A stretch of 53,675 nt of DNA from contig JAFLCN010000024.1 of assembly GCA_017303555.1 (NCBI GenBank), forward strand, positions 1 to 53,675, given 5' to 3'. This stretch comes from Planctomycetota bacterium (GTDB lineage Bacteria; Planctomycetota; Phycisphaerae; Phycisphaerales; UBA1924). The notes below the pieces were generated by a model. That model was not told the DNA's origin. It did not search any database and saw only the letters and a list, made by a program, of their open reading frames with translations. Each line of letters begins with the position of its first letter. Within the stretch, counting starts at the first letter, position 1. Made by a program: the position numbers and the translations under genes. Positions 33,993 through 41,294 of the stretch are shown in pieces.

Positions 33993-34771
33993 GCGACCAG
34001 CGTTCTCGCGTTTCCATGCTTTCTCAAGCGCCGTTCTACGTCGGGTACCTGCCGGTGCCATCGCCGCTCGCAGCGTTTCTGTTTCTGATCGTTCCAACCG
34101 TTCTCGCGGTTCTGGCCTTCACAGCGATCGCCGCGGCACGTTCGCAGCGAGATCCCGGCGCTGCCGTCTGGAACGACGCCCACGCGCGTCAGTTCCGCGG
34201 GCTCTTCGTCGCCCATCCATACCCCATGCTTCTGATTCAGAAGGACGGCGAGGAAACTCCAGAAATACATCTCCTGGTGGAAATGGGAAAGCATGCAGGC
34301 CGAATCGGCTTGGCTGAATTGAACGGGAAATCGGTGATATCCTCGGGCTGGACGCTCGAACGCGATGGACGCAGAATGATCGAGCTCGAACCCGATGCAA
34401 AGGCGTTGGTTGCCGACGCTTCCCCAAGTGCGGTTCCGCCGCTTCCACCAGTGGTGACCACGGGTCGCGTCACTCTTCACGGCGAGATCGTCGATTCCAA
34501 GTGTTACCTCGGCGCGATGAAGCCCGGCGAAGGCAAGACCCACAAAGCGTGCGCAACGCTCTGCATACGTGGGGGTATTCCCCCAGTCCTCGTCACCCGC
34601 GATGATGCGGGCGGTCGCGTCTACTACCTCCTTGTCGATCCATCGGGTGGACCTCTCGATCCCGCCGCATGGCCGTTTGTTGGCGACCCCGTTGAACTCT
34701 CCGGCGAGTTGGAACTGATGGGCGGAATGCGTCTACTCAAAGTCTCCCCCCGCGATATTTCGCGCCGGTAG
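33989..34771 (+). CDS. Membrane-anchored protein of Rieske operon
   Basis: A 260-residue protein from the ATG at 33989, overlapping the Rieske stop by 4 nt. One helix (LAAFLFLIVPTVLAVLAFTAI) near residue 30 anchors a soluble domain. The C-terminal part has EIVDSKCYLGAMKPGEGKTHK, split as EIVDSKCYLGAMKPG and HKACATLCIRGGIPPVL, with three Cys and one His that could bind a metal or cofactor. It is probably a subunit of the Rieske complex. No enzyme activity can be assigned. Confidence 0.72.
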   Translation: MSDQRSRVSMLSQAPFYVGYLPVPSPLAAFLFLIVPTVLAVLAFTAIAAARSQRDPGAAVWNDAHARQFRGLFVAHPYPMLLIQKDGEETPEIHLLVEMGKHAGRIGLAELNGKSVISSGWTLERDGRRMIELEPDAKALVADASPSAVPPLPPVVTTGRVTLHGEIVDSKCYLGAMKPGEGKTHKACATLCIRGGIPPVLVTRDDAGGRVYYLLVDPSGGPLDPAAWPFVGDPVELSGELELMGGMRLLKVSPRDISRR

Positions 34772-34829
34772 GGCCGCCACGATTCCAACGCCGCGGCATC
34801 TAGAGGGAGTTCCCTCCACGGAGCCCGAC

Positions 34830-35429
34830 ATGCAGACCGCGATACAGACGTTTCCGCCTGCCTACGACCATCGATCGCGGACTCTCGAGTCGCCGCAAAC
34901 CGCATCCGTTCTCTCGCTTCCCGTCGTTGAGCTTCTGCGGGAACTGGCCGGAGTCATCGCCCAGCTCAGCCCCGCGCAATACACCGAACGCTGCGGCGAA
35001 TCGTTCTTCAACGGCAACATCGGGGGCCACGTCCGCCATTGTCTCGATCACATCCGCGCAGTCTTGGATGGCTTTGCATCAGGCGTCGTCGACTACGACC
35101 ATCGCGAGCGCGGGACCAACATCGAAAGCGACCCCGCCGCGGCCCGCGACGAGATCCGGCGCCTCCGCCGGCTTGCAGAAGATCTCGCCCACGTCGAAGC
35201 ACAAGCACCTCTCCACGTCGCAATCCTGCCGACGCGCGACGGCCAGAGCGTCAATCTCCTTTCCACGCTCGGGCGCGAACTTGCATTCGTCCTCAGCCAC
35301 ACCATCCACCACAACGCGATGATCAAGGGAATGGCCGTCGCGCTCGGGCTGAAGCTTCCGCAGACCTTTGGATACGCCCCTGCCACGCTCGCACACCTCG
35401 ATCACTCGGAGGAAACATGTGCACAGTGA
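34830..35429 (+). CDS. DinB-like four-helix protein
   Basis: A 199-residue protein of the DinB superfamily, whose members coordinate a metal through three His. Candidate ligands are in GGHVRHCLDHIRAVLDG and FVLSHTIHHNAMIKG, spaced as in the family. The functions known for relatives include thiol transferases and damage-induced proteins. It overlaps the NRDE gene by 13 nt, suggesting cotranscription and coupled translation with it. Confidence 0.82.
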   Translation: MQTAIQTFPPAYDHRSRTLESPQTASVLSLPVVELLRELAGVIAQLSPAQYTERCGESFFNGNIGGHVRHCLDHIRAVLDGFASGVVDYDHRERGTNIESDPAAARDEIRRLRRLAEDLAHVEAQAPLHVAILPTRDGQSVNLLSTLGRELAFVLSHTIHHNAMIKGMAVALGLKLPQTFGYAPATLAHLDHSEETCAQ

Positions 35430-36229
35430 GCGTGATCCGGTGCGAAACCGCGGCACCGCGCTCTTCAGGCGACTCGTCACGAGGCGAATCGCCCAAGCTC
35501 CTCCGCATCGTCTGCAACCGCGACGAGAAACTCGTCCGAACCGAGGCCCTGCCGCCGGTCTGCCGCAAGTACCGCGATCGCACCGCGATTCTTCCCATCG
35601 ATCCGATCTCACGCGGCACCTGGATCGGCGTGAACGACGCCGGGCTCGCGCTCTGCCTTCTCAACGCCACCCTCTCAGGTGTTCAAGAGCCGACGTCCGC
35701 TGCGCATGCCCGTCTCCTCAGAAGCCGCGGCGACATCATCCCCTCCTTGCTGGATTGCGAGAACGTTGGCGAGGCAATCGATCGCGCCGCGTCGCTTGAT
35801 CCGCGCGAGTTTCCCCCCTTCCGGCTGATTGCAATCAGCCTCACGCACGTGGGCGTGATCGCCTCGGATCGCGTTGCAGTCCGCGTCCGGAAATGCCAGC
35901 CGCTCCGAGGCCCCTTCATGGCAACCTCGTCGAGCCTGGGAGACGAACTCGTCGATCCCGTCCGGCGTGAGTTGTTCAGCGAGTGTCTCCGCCAGGCCGC
36001 CGACCCATGCGAGGCACAGGACCGCTTTCACTCGCACCAGTGGCCCGATCGCAGGCACGTCAGCGTCTTGATGGCTCGGCCCGATGCGCGAACGGTCAGC
36101 CGCACCATTGTCCAGATCGGACGCGACCACGTGCGCATGACGTATCGCTCGCTTCCGGAGGTGCAGGCCTCCATGACCGCTACGAAAACGCTGACGCTCG
36201 AACTCTCCCCCAGCGAGGCAGTTCCATGA
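35417..36229 (+). CDS. NRDE (TANGO2-like) protein
   Basis: A 270-residue protein with the NRDE/TANGO2 pattern. It begins MCTVSVIR and the defining motif appears as RIVCNRDEKLVRTEALPP; SRGTWIGVNDAGLALCLLN follows. The Cys directly after Met fits an Ntn-hydrolase-like processed N-terminus. GGAGG lies 5 nt upstream. In eukaryotes the family affects haem/lipid metabolism; bacterial function is unknown. The frame is open far upstream, but this is the only start with the family's opening residues. Confidence 0.82.
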   Translation: MCTVSVIRCETAAPRSSGDSSRGESPKLLRIVCNRDEKLVRTEALPPVCRKYRDRTAILPIDPISRGTWIGVNDAGLALCLLNATLSGVQEPTSAAHARLLRSRGDIIPSLLDCENVGEAIDRAASLDPREFPPFRLIAISLTHVGVIASDRVAVRVRKCQPLRGPFMATSSSLGDELVDPVRRELFSECLRQAADPCEAQDRFHSHQWPDRRHVSVLMARPDARTVSRTIVQIGRDHVRMTYRSLPEVQASMTATKTLTLELSPSEAVP

Positions 36230-37368
36230 CGACGCTTCCCACAATCGTGGGTCGTCAGATTGCTCGCGTGAACACGCGGCAGCGATCGAAAAGGCTCGGC
36301 GCCTTCGAGCATCTGGTCCTTCGCATTCGTGCAAGCCTCGGGCGCTTGATGCGCTGGGAGTTCTGGCCGTCGTGGGTGTTGTACGCGCTGCTCGTGCCGC
36401 ACGTTCTGCTTCTGATGATTCGGCATCGCAGCGTGACGATCTTTACCGCCGCCAATCCGCGGATACCGCTCGGCGGCTTGGTTGGCGAGTCCAAGTGGCA
36501 GATCTTGGATCGATTGCCCATGCATGCGATCGTGCCCACGGCTGTAGTCGAGCCCGGCAATATTCAAACACGCTGTGCCGCGCTCGCGATGCTCATGCAA
36601 GCACGCGGATGGTCCTTTCCTCTCGTACTCAAGCCCGATGTCGGCGAACGAGGCAGCGGCGTTCGTCTCGTGCAAAGCGATCAAGCCGCGCAAGCCTACT
36701 TCGAAGAGCACCCCGAGCGAGTGCTCGCCCAGATCTATCACCCCGGTCCCTTCGAAGCAGGCGTGTTCTACATTCGTCACCCCGCGAAGAAGCGGGGCCG
36801 GATCTTCTCGATCACCGACAAAGTCCCGCCAATCGTGATCGGCGATGGCGAGTCCAACCTCGAAACGCTCATCTGGCGCAACCCCCGGTATCGATTGCAG
36901 GCGCGCGTGTTCCTCAATCGACTCGGACCAGAAGCCCGGCGTGTTCCCCGTGCCGGTGAAACGGTCCGTCTCGCACTTGCCGGAAATCACTGCCAAGGAA
37001 CGATGTTTCTCGATGGCGACCGCCTCCTGACTCCAGCGCTCGCCCGGGCGATTGATGACATTGTGCAGGCAGCGCCCGGCTTCTGCTTCGGACGATTCGA
37101 TATCCGATACGAGAGCGTTGAAGACTTCCGCGCCGGTCGCGGATTCCGCATCGTCGAATTGAACGGCGTTCTCAGCGAGTCCACGAATGTCTACGACCCT
37201 ACGTTCGGCCTGCTCCGAGCACTCCGGGTGCTCATGCGTCAGTGGACGCTCGCATTCGAGATTGGAAGCGAGAATCACGCTCAAGGGGCTTCAAAGGCCA
37301 CCCTCCCCGAAGTTCTTCACGCTGTGATCAAGCACCGAGCCCGAAGAGTCAACCAGTTGTCGGACTAG
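36226..37368 (+). CDS. ATP-grasp-fold protein
   Basis: A 380-residue protein with ATP-grasp features: VLKPDVGERGSGVRLVQS (nucleotide loop), FSITDKVPPIVIGDGESNLETLI, GRFDIRYES and IVELNGVLSES (metal-binding acidic Glu-Leu-Asn region). A hydrophobic segment near residue 50 (FWPSWVLYALLVPHVLLLMI) suggests a membrane-associated N-terminus. The product would be an amide or thioester formed with ATP, as in carboxylate-amine ligases. It is chained to the NRDE gene by a 4-nt overlap. The substrate is unknown. Confidence 0.78.
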   Translation: MTTLPTIVGRQIARVNTRQRSKRLGAFEHLVLRIRASLGRLMRWEFWPSWVLYALLVPHVLLLMIRHRSVTIFTAANPRIPLGGLVGESKWQILDRLPMHAIVPTAVVEPGNIQTRCAALAMLMQARGWSFPLVLKPDVGERGSGVRLVQSDQAAQAYFEEHPERVLAQIYHPGPFEAGVFYIRHPAKKRGRIFSITDKVPPIVIGDGESNLETLIWRNPRYRLQARVFLNRLGPEARRVPRAGETVRLALAGNHCQGTMFLDGDRLLTPALARAIDDIVQAAPGFCFGRFDIRYESVEDFRAGRGFRIVELNGVLSESTNVYDPTFGLLRALRVLMRQWTLAFEIGSENHAQGASKATLPEVLHAVIKHRARRVNQLSD

Positions 37369-37470
37369 CGCCCGCGCGGATGTGCCAACTCCTCACCAGA
37401 ACAGGGCTCGTTTTCACCGCCAGCCTTCCTGTAGAATGTTGCCGGCGATCCGCCGTCGCCCGCAACATCC

Positions 37471-39408
37471 ATGAAGCCGATCCCGAGCCAATCTGCTGAC
37501 GTTCGAGGGAAATGCGACGGTGATGTGCCGCCAAGTCTCAATCCGGCGGATACACCCGAACTGCTCGCCGAGGATTCGGCCCTCGCTGCGCTCCTGAAGA
37601 GCGTCGCTTCCACATCCGGCGAGAACCGCTTCCGAACCATCGCACGCTGCCTCGCCCAAGCGCTCGGCGTCAAGTACGCCATCGTGGCCGAGTTTCTCCC
37701 GGAAAAGGCCTCGGTCCGCTCGCTCGCGTTCTGGATCGGCGATCGCTTCATCGACAACGCGCAGTGGGGGCTCGCCGGTACACCCTGCGAACGCGTGCTC
37801 GAAGGGAAGTTCAGCCTCCACTCAAAGAACCTCCAGCAAGAGTTCCCGCTCGACAAGCCGTTGATTGATCTCAAAGCGGAGAGTTACCTGGGCGTGCCGC
37901 TGATCGATCAGTCCGGCTCGATCCTCGGACACCTCTTCGTGATGGACACGAGGCCGATGCCGCCCGTGGCCCGAAACCTGGCCATCTTTCAGGTCTTCGC
38001 CGCTCTCGCGGCAGGCGAGCTTGCACGCCTGCGGCTCGAAGCATCCCTCGCCGAAAGCCAGGAACGCTTTCGCGATCTCTTCGACGAGGCCCCGATCGCC
38101 TACGTCCACGAAGGTCTCGATTCTCGATTCATCCGTGCAAACCGCGCTGCTCTACGCATCCTCGGAGTCAAGCCCGAAGAAGTGCTCACCACGTTTGGCC
38201 GCGACCTCGTCCCCCAAACACCCGAAGCGCAGAAGCGATTGCGCGAAGCGTTCGAATCAATCGGCCGCGGCACCGACACCAGCGGCGTCGTGCTCGAACT
38301 CCGCCGCAAAGACAACAACAAGCCGATCTGGATCCAATGGTGGTCCAAGCCCGACGGCGCAGGCACCTACACGCGAACGATGTTTGTCGACATCACCGAG
38401 CGCGTCTTGATGGAGCAGGAGCAGGCCCGCCTGCGCACCCAGAACAAGCTGCTGCGCGAAGAGATCAAATCGGCCCACAACTTCGACGAGATCGTCGGCG
38501 CCAGCCCCGCCCTGATGAAAGTGCTGGAAAACGTGGACCGGGTCGCACCCACCGATTCGACCGTTCTCATCCAGGGCGAAACCGGCACGGGAAAAGAGCT
38601 CATCGCCCGCGCGATCCACGAGCGAAGCCAGCGTCGCAGCGGCCCCTTTGTCAAGGTGAACTGCGCAGCCCTCCCCGCGGGTCTCGTCGAGAGCGAGTTT
38701 TTCGGCCACGAGAAAGGCGCCTTCACCGGCGCGGTCAATTCCCGCCGCGGTCGCTTCGAGCTCGCCGACGGCGGCACAATCTTCCTCGATGAAGTGGGGG
38801 AGGTCGCCCCCGATGTCCAGGTCAAACTCCTCCGCGTGCTGCAGGAGAACGAGTTTGAGCGCGTCGGCGGTTCCGAAACAATCCGGGTGAATGTCCGAGT
38901 CATCGCCGCCACCAACCGCGATCTCCCCGCCGACGTCCAGGCACAGCGGTTCCGGGCCGATCTCTTCTACCGCCTGAGCGTCTTCCCGATGGCGGTTCCG
39001 CCGCTCCGCGACCGCGTTGTCGACATCCCGATGCTCGCCAGCTATTTCGTCACCCAGATCGCGGCATCCGTCGGCAAGCGAATCGATGAGATCGATGCCG
39101 ACACCATGGACCGGCTCTCCCGCTACGCATGGCCGGGAAACATCCGCGAACTCCGAAACGTCCTCGAGCGAGCGGTCATCCTCTGCGATGGAAAGTCCCT
39201 GCGGATAGCCGCATCAGAGTTGCCCTCAGCAGGCACGCCCGCATCATCATCGAATCTGCTTTCACTCGACGACATGGAGCGCCAGCACATCGCCGAAGTT
39301 CTGAAACAGACGAACGGGGCGATCGCCGGTCCCGGCGGCGCCGCCAAGATCCTGGGCGTGCCCCCGAGCACCCTCCGAAGCCGCATGGCACGCCTCGGTC
39401 TCAAGTAA
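37471..39408 (+). CDS. GAF-PAS sigma-54-dependent activator
   Basis: A 645-residue enhancer-binding protein. A GAF-type domain covers residues about 45-190 and a PAS domain about 195-315. The AAA+ domain follows with Walker A GETGTGKE (369-376), GAFTGA (416-421, the sigma-54 contact loop), Walker B GGTIFLDEVGE (434-444), ATNRDL and an R-finger region FRADLFYRL. The C-terminus is a Fis-type helix-turn-helix (GGAAKILGVPPSTLRSRM). There is no receiver domain, so input should be a ligand or redox signal sensed by GAF/PAS. A perfect sigma-54 promoter stands 162 nt downstream. Confidence 0.94.
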   Translation: MKPIPSQSADVRGKCDGDVPPSLNPADTPELLAEDSALAALLKSVASTSGENRFRTIARCLAQALGVKYAIVAEFLPEKASVRSLAFWIGDRFIDNAQWGLAGTPCERVLEGKFSLHSKNLQQEFPLDKPLIDLKAESYLGVPLIDQSGSILGHLFVMDTRPMPPVARNLAIFQVFAALAAGELARLRLEASLAESQERFRDLFDEAPIAYVHEGLDSRFIRANRAALRILGVKPEEVLTTFGRDLVPQTPEAQKRLREAFESIGRGTDTSGVVLELRRKDNNKPIWIQWWSKPDGAGTYTRTMFVDITERVLMEQEQARLRTQNKLLREEIKSAHNFDEIVGASPALMKVLENVDRVAPTDSTVLIQGETGTGKELIARAIHERSQRRSGPFVKVNCAALPAGLVESEFFGHEKGAFTGAVNSRRGRFELADGGTIFLDEVGEVAPDVQVKLLRVLQENEFERVGGSETIRVNVRVIAATNRDLPADVQAQRFRADLFYRLSVFPMAVPPLRDRVVDIPMLASYFVTQIAASVGKRIDEIDADTMDRLSRYAWPGNIRELRNVLERAVILCDGKSLRIAASELPSAGTPASSSNLLSLDDMERQHIAEVLKQTNGAIAGPGGAAKILGVPPSTLRSRMARLGLK

Positions 39409-39432
39409 TCCAGTCACCGCCTCATGCCGCCT

Positions 39433-39455
39433 CGACGCGACGACCTTTCGCGTCG
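39433..39455. promoter_or_regulatory. Inverted repeat, candidate activator site or terminator
   Basis: CGACGCGA (39433-39440) and TCGCGTCG (39448-39455) form a perfect 8-bp inverted repeat with a 7-nt spacer, 24 nt after the activator gene's stop. It is 115 nt upstream of the -24 element, a normal distance for an upstream activator sequence. It has no T run, so a terminator is less likely but possible. Confidence 0.45.
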
Positions 39456-39570
39456 GGCGCGACGGGCCGCGCCGCCGACCCCCCACACGCGCTGCCAGAG
39501 CTCGGCGCGAATCGCTGAAAAGCTCTACAAAACAGCCTCTTTCGGCGTTGCCACGAACTCGGCCCGGCAG

Positions 39571-39586
39571 TGGCACGCCCATTGCA
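39571..39586 (+). promoter_or_regulatory. Sigma-54 (-24/-12) promoter
   Basis: TGGCACG-CCCA-TTGCA: the invariant GG (39572-39573) and GC (39584-39585) are separated by exactly 10 nt, and flanking bases match the TGGCACGNNNNTTGC consensus. Transcription should start near 39597. This excludes the ATG at 39570 as a start for the next gene and supports the TTG at 39612. Confidence 0.9.
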
Positions 39587-39611
39587 ATGGTGTTCGCCCG
39601 GAGCCAAAGCC

Positions 39612-39875
39612 TTGATCAGAATCACCAGACAGCAAGCCGCCAGCCGCGAGACAGTTTTTCGGGTCGAGGGAACGCTCGATGCGGAAGGCGTCAGAGAACT
39701 CCGCGCGATCATCGCGTCTTCGGCAGTTCAGGCTCCCTTCACGCTCGACATCGCCGGGGTCACCTCGCTCCCGCCCGCGGGAAGCAGTTTTCTCAAAGAC
39801 CTTCAGCACAACGGCTGCCGGCTGACCGGCGGATCGATGTACATCAATCGCCTCCTGGGAGTGGTCCAGTCATGA
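39612..39875 (+). CDS. STAS-domain protein (anti-anti-sigma-like)
   Basis: An 87-residue STAS domain: VFRVEGTLDAEGVRELRAII, FTLDIAGVTSLPPAGSSFLKDL and GGSMYINRLL. In SpoIIAA-type proteins the phosphorylated Ser stands in an LDSSG loop; here the loop reads LPPAG, so the usual phospho-site is missing. The start is TTG at 39612, with GGAG 8 nt upstream and the sigma-54 promoter just before it. Its stop overlaps the sigma factor start by 4 nt. Confidence 0.8.
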   Translation: MIRITRQQAASRETVFRVEGTLDAEGVRELRAIIASSAVQAPFTLDIAGVTSLPPAGSSFLKDLQHNGCRLTGGSMYINRLLGVVQS

Positions 39876-40660
39876 ATCAGGCCGCGCCGCACACGCCCGA
39901 TCTCGGCGGAGCACTCGCGTCCCCGGATGGTGTTCCGCCGACCGGCGACACATCCGAAGCCACGCTGCTCGCGCGCCTCCGAGGGGGGGAAGACTCTGCT
40001 TTCGAGGAACTCACCGCGCTCGCCGCCGGTCGGATGCTGTCGATCGCTCGACGCATGATGCCCTCCGAGGCGGACGCCGAAGAGGCTGTGCAGGATGCGT
40101 TCCTCAGCGCCTTCCGCGCCCTCGACAAATTCGATGGCCGCTCAAAGCTCACCACCTGGATGCATCAGATCACGGTGAATGCCTGCCTGATGAAACTCCG
40201 CGCCAAACGCCGGCGCCCGGAAAAATCAATCGAGGGGCTCCTGCCCGCATTCCTCTCCGACGGCCACCAGGCAAGCCCCGCCAGCCTCTGGCGCGAGACC
40301 CCGTCCGACGGACTCGAGTCGTCAGAGCTGCATCAACTCATCCGCACCAGCATGGAAGAACTCCCCGAGCAGTATCGCACCGTGCTCGTCCTCCGCGATG
40401 TTGAAGGCCTCGATACCGAAGAAGCCGCGGCAGTCCTCGGCGTCACCCTCGACACCGTCAAGACCCGGCTCCATCGCGCTCGCCAGGCGCTCAAAGCCCT
40501 GCTCGATCCGTATTTCCGTGATCGCGCGCCGTCCTCCCAGCCCGCTCACTCAACTCCCCGCCAGTCACGCACGGAATCCCGCCAAAACGAAAAAGCGGCA
40601 GTCTCCAACTTGAGGAGCCTGCCGCAAAAGCGGAGGGGAGGAGATTCGAACTCCTGGTGA
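39872..40660 (+). CDS. ECF-family RNA polymerase sigma factor
   Basis: A 262-residue ECF sigma factor. Region 2 is around FEELTALAAGRMLSIARRMMPSEADAEEAVQDAFLSAFRALDKFDGRSKLTTWMHQITVNACLMKLR (residues about 50-115), in shorter form DAEEAVQDAFLSAF. Region 4 is ELPEQYRTVLVLRDVEGLDTEEAAAVLGVTLDTVKTRLHRAR. The usual length is near 190; here there are 35-residue N- and 40-residue C-terminal extensions. The C-terminal extension reads, in antisense, through the terminator and 3' end of tRNA-Ser. The gene is cotranscribed with STAS under sigma-54 control. Confidence 0.9.
   Translation: MNQAAPHTPDLGGALASPDGVPPTGDTSEATLLARLRGGEDSAFEELTALAAGRMLSIARRMMPSEADAEEAVQDAFLSAFRALDKFDGRSKLTTWMHQITVNACLMKLRAKRRRPEKSIEGLLPAFLSDGHQASPASLWRETPSDGLESSELHQLIRTSMEELPEQYRTVLVLRDVEGLDTEEAAAVLGVTLDTVKTRLHRARQALKALLDPYFRDRAPSSQPAHSTPRQSRTESRQNEKAAVSNLRSLPQKRRGGDSNSW
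40588..40625 (-). terminator. Rho-independent terminator of tRNA-Ser
   Basis: On the minus strand, GCGGCAG...CTGCCGC (40595-40625) with an inner CTCC/GGAG stem is followed by TTTTT then CGTTTT, 6 nt after the tRNA 3' end. It lies inside the 3' part of the ECF sigma gene on the opposite strand. Confidence 0.85.
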
Positions 40661-40718
40661 GGACAAGCCCCACGGCAGATTTCAAGTCTGCTGCTTTCAA
40701 CCGCTCAGCCACCCCTCC
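40631..40718 (-). tRNA. tRNA-Ser (anticodon TGA)
   Basis: An 88-nt class II tRNA. The acceptor stem GGAGGGG pairs with CCCCTCC, the anticodon loop is CTTGAAA (anticodon at 40682-40684), there is a long variable arm (GTGGGGCTTGTCCTCAC) and a T arm with GTTCGAATC. Discriminator G; no encoded CCA. It lies 57 nt downstream of rrf2 and may be read from the nos operon or its own promoter (TAAAAT-like -10 nearby). Confidence 0.96.
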
Positions 40719-40775
40719 AAGGGTGCAGCCGATTTTAGTCGTCGTGCCCGATCCCGTTCGCTCGCTCTGCCGCTT

Positions 40776-41231
40776 TCAGCCGCTCTTGCCCCGAACGCTG
40801 GGCGTCATCAATGCGCGGCACGTCGGCCCGCCCGCCGTGCGTGATTCCAGCACCTCCGCCAGCGTCGTCTGGCGAAACTCGTGCTCAATCAGGCCGACAG
40901 CATTGTCCATCCGCCGATGCAGAGGACAGAGCTCCACATGGCCCGGATTCCCCAGCGGACACTTCGTCAGCCGCTCGATCCGATCCACCGCATTCACAAC
41001 ATCGAGCATGGTGATCGCCCGCGCCGCACGCGCCAACGCAAAGCCCCCGTTAGGCCCGCGCCGCGACGTGATCAGATCCGCGATGACAAGGTCCCGCAGA
41101 ATCTTTGATAAGTACCCTTGGGGCACCTTCGTCCGCGCCGCGATCGATTCACAGTTCGCCGCCTGATTCGGCGCAAGTCCTGCCAGGTGAATCATCGCCC
41201 GCAACGCGTATTCGATGGTTTGCGACAGCAC
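40776..41231 (-). CDS. Rrf2-family transcriptional regulator (NsrR/IscR-like)
   Basis: From the GTG at 41231 (VLSQTIEYALRAMIHLA) this is 151 residues, the family norm. The winged helix-turn-helix is NCESIAARTKVPQGYLSKILRDLV, with GGFALARAARAITMLDVVNAVD. Cys are at KCPLGNPGHVELCPLH and GPTCRAL, fitting a possible Fe-S or redox site with atypical spacing. A longer form to the ATG at 41294 begins immediately after the ric stop, but the added 21 residues lie over an inverted repeat that looks like an operator. Position at the end of the nos-ric operon suggests NO or Fe-S sensing. Confidence 0.86.
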   Translation of the reverse strand: MLSQTIEYALRAMIHLAGLAPNQAANCESIAARTKVPQGYLSKILRDLVIADLITSRRGPNGGFALARAARAITMLDVVNAVDRIERLTKCPLGNPGHVELCPLHRRMDNAVGLIEHEFRQTTLAEVLESRTAGGPTCRALMTPSVRGKSG

Positions 41232-41260
41232 GTTCTGCGTCCATTCTGGTTCAGTCGATC

Positions 41261-41290
41261 CGATATCCGTCGAACTATACCCGGATATCG
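41261..41290. promoter_or_regulatory. Inverted repeat CGATATCC...GGATATCG before rrf2
   Basis: CGATATCC (41261-41268) and GGATATCG (41283-41290) are perfectly inverted with a 14-nt spacer, between the ric stop and the likely rrf2 start. The half-site shares GGATA with the palindrome upstream of the nos operon, suggesting autoregulation by the Rrf2 protein. Confidence 0.5.
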
Positions 41291-41294
41291 ACAT

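Noticed and set aside
39570..39875. STAS start at ATG 39570
   Set aside because: This ATG lies 1 nt before the sigma-54 promoter's -24 element, so it would not be in the transcript from that promoter; TTG at 39612 has a good ribosome-binding site.
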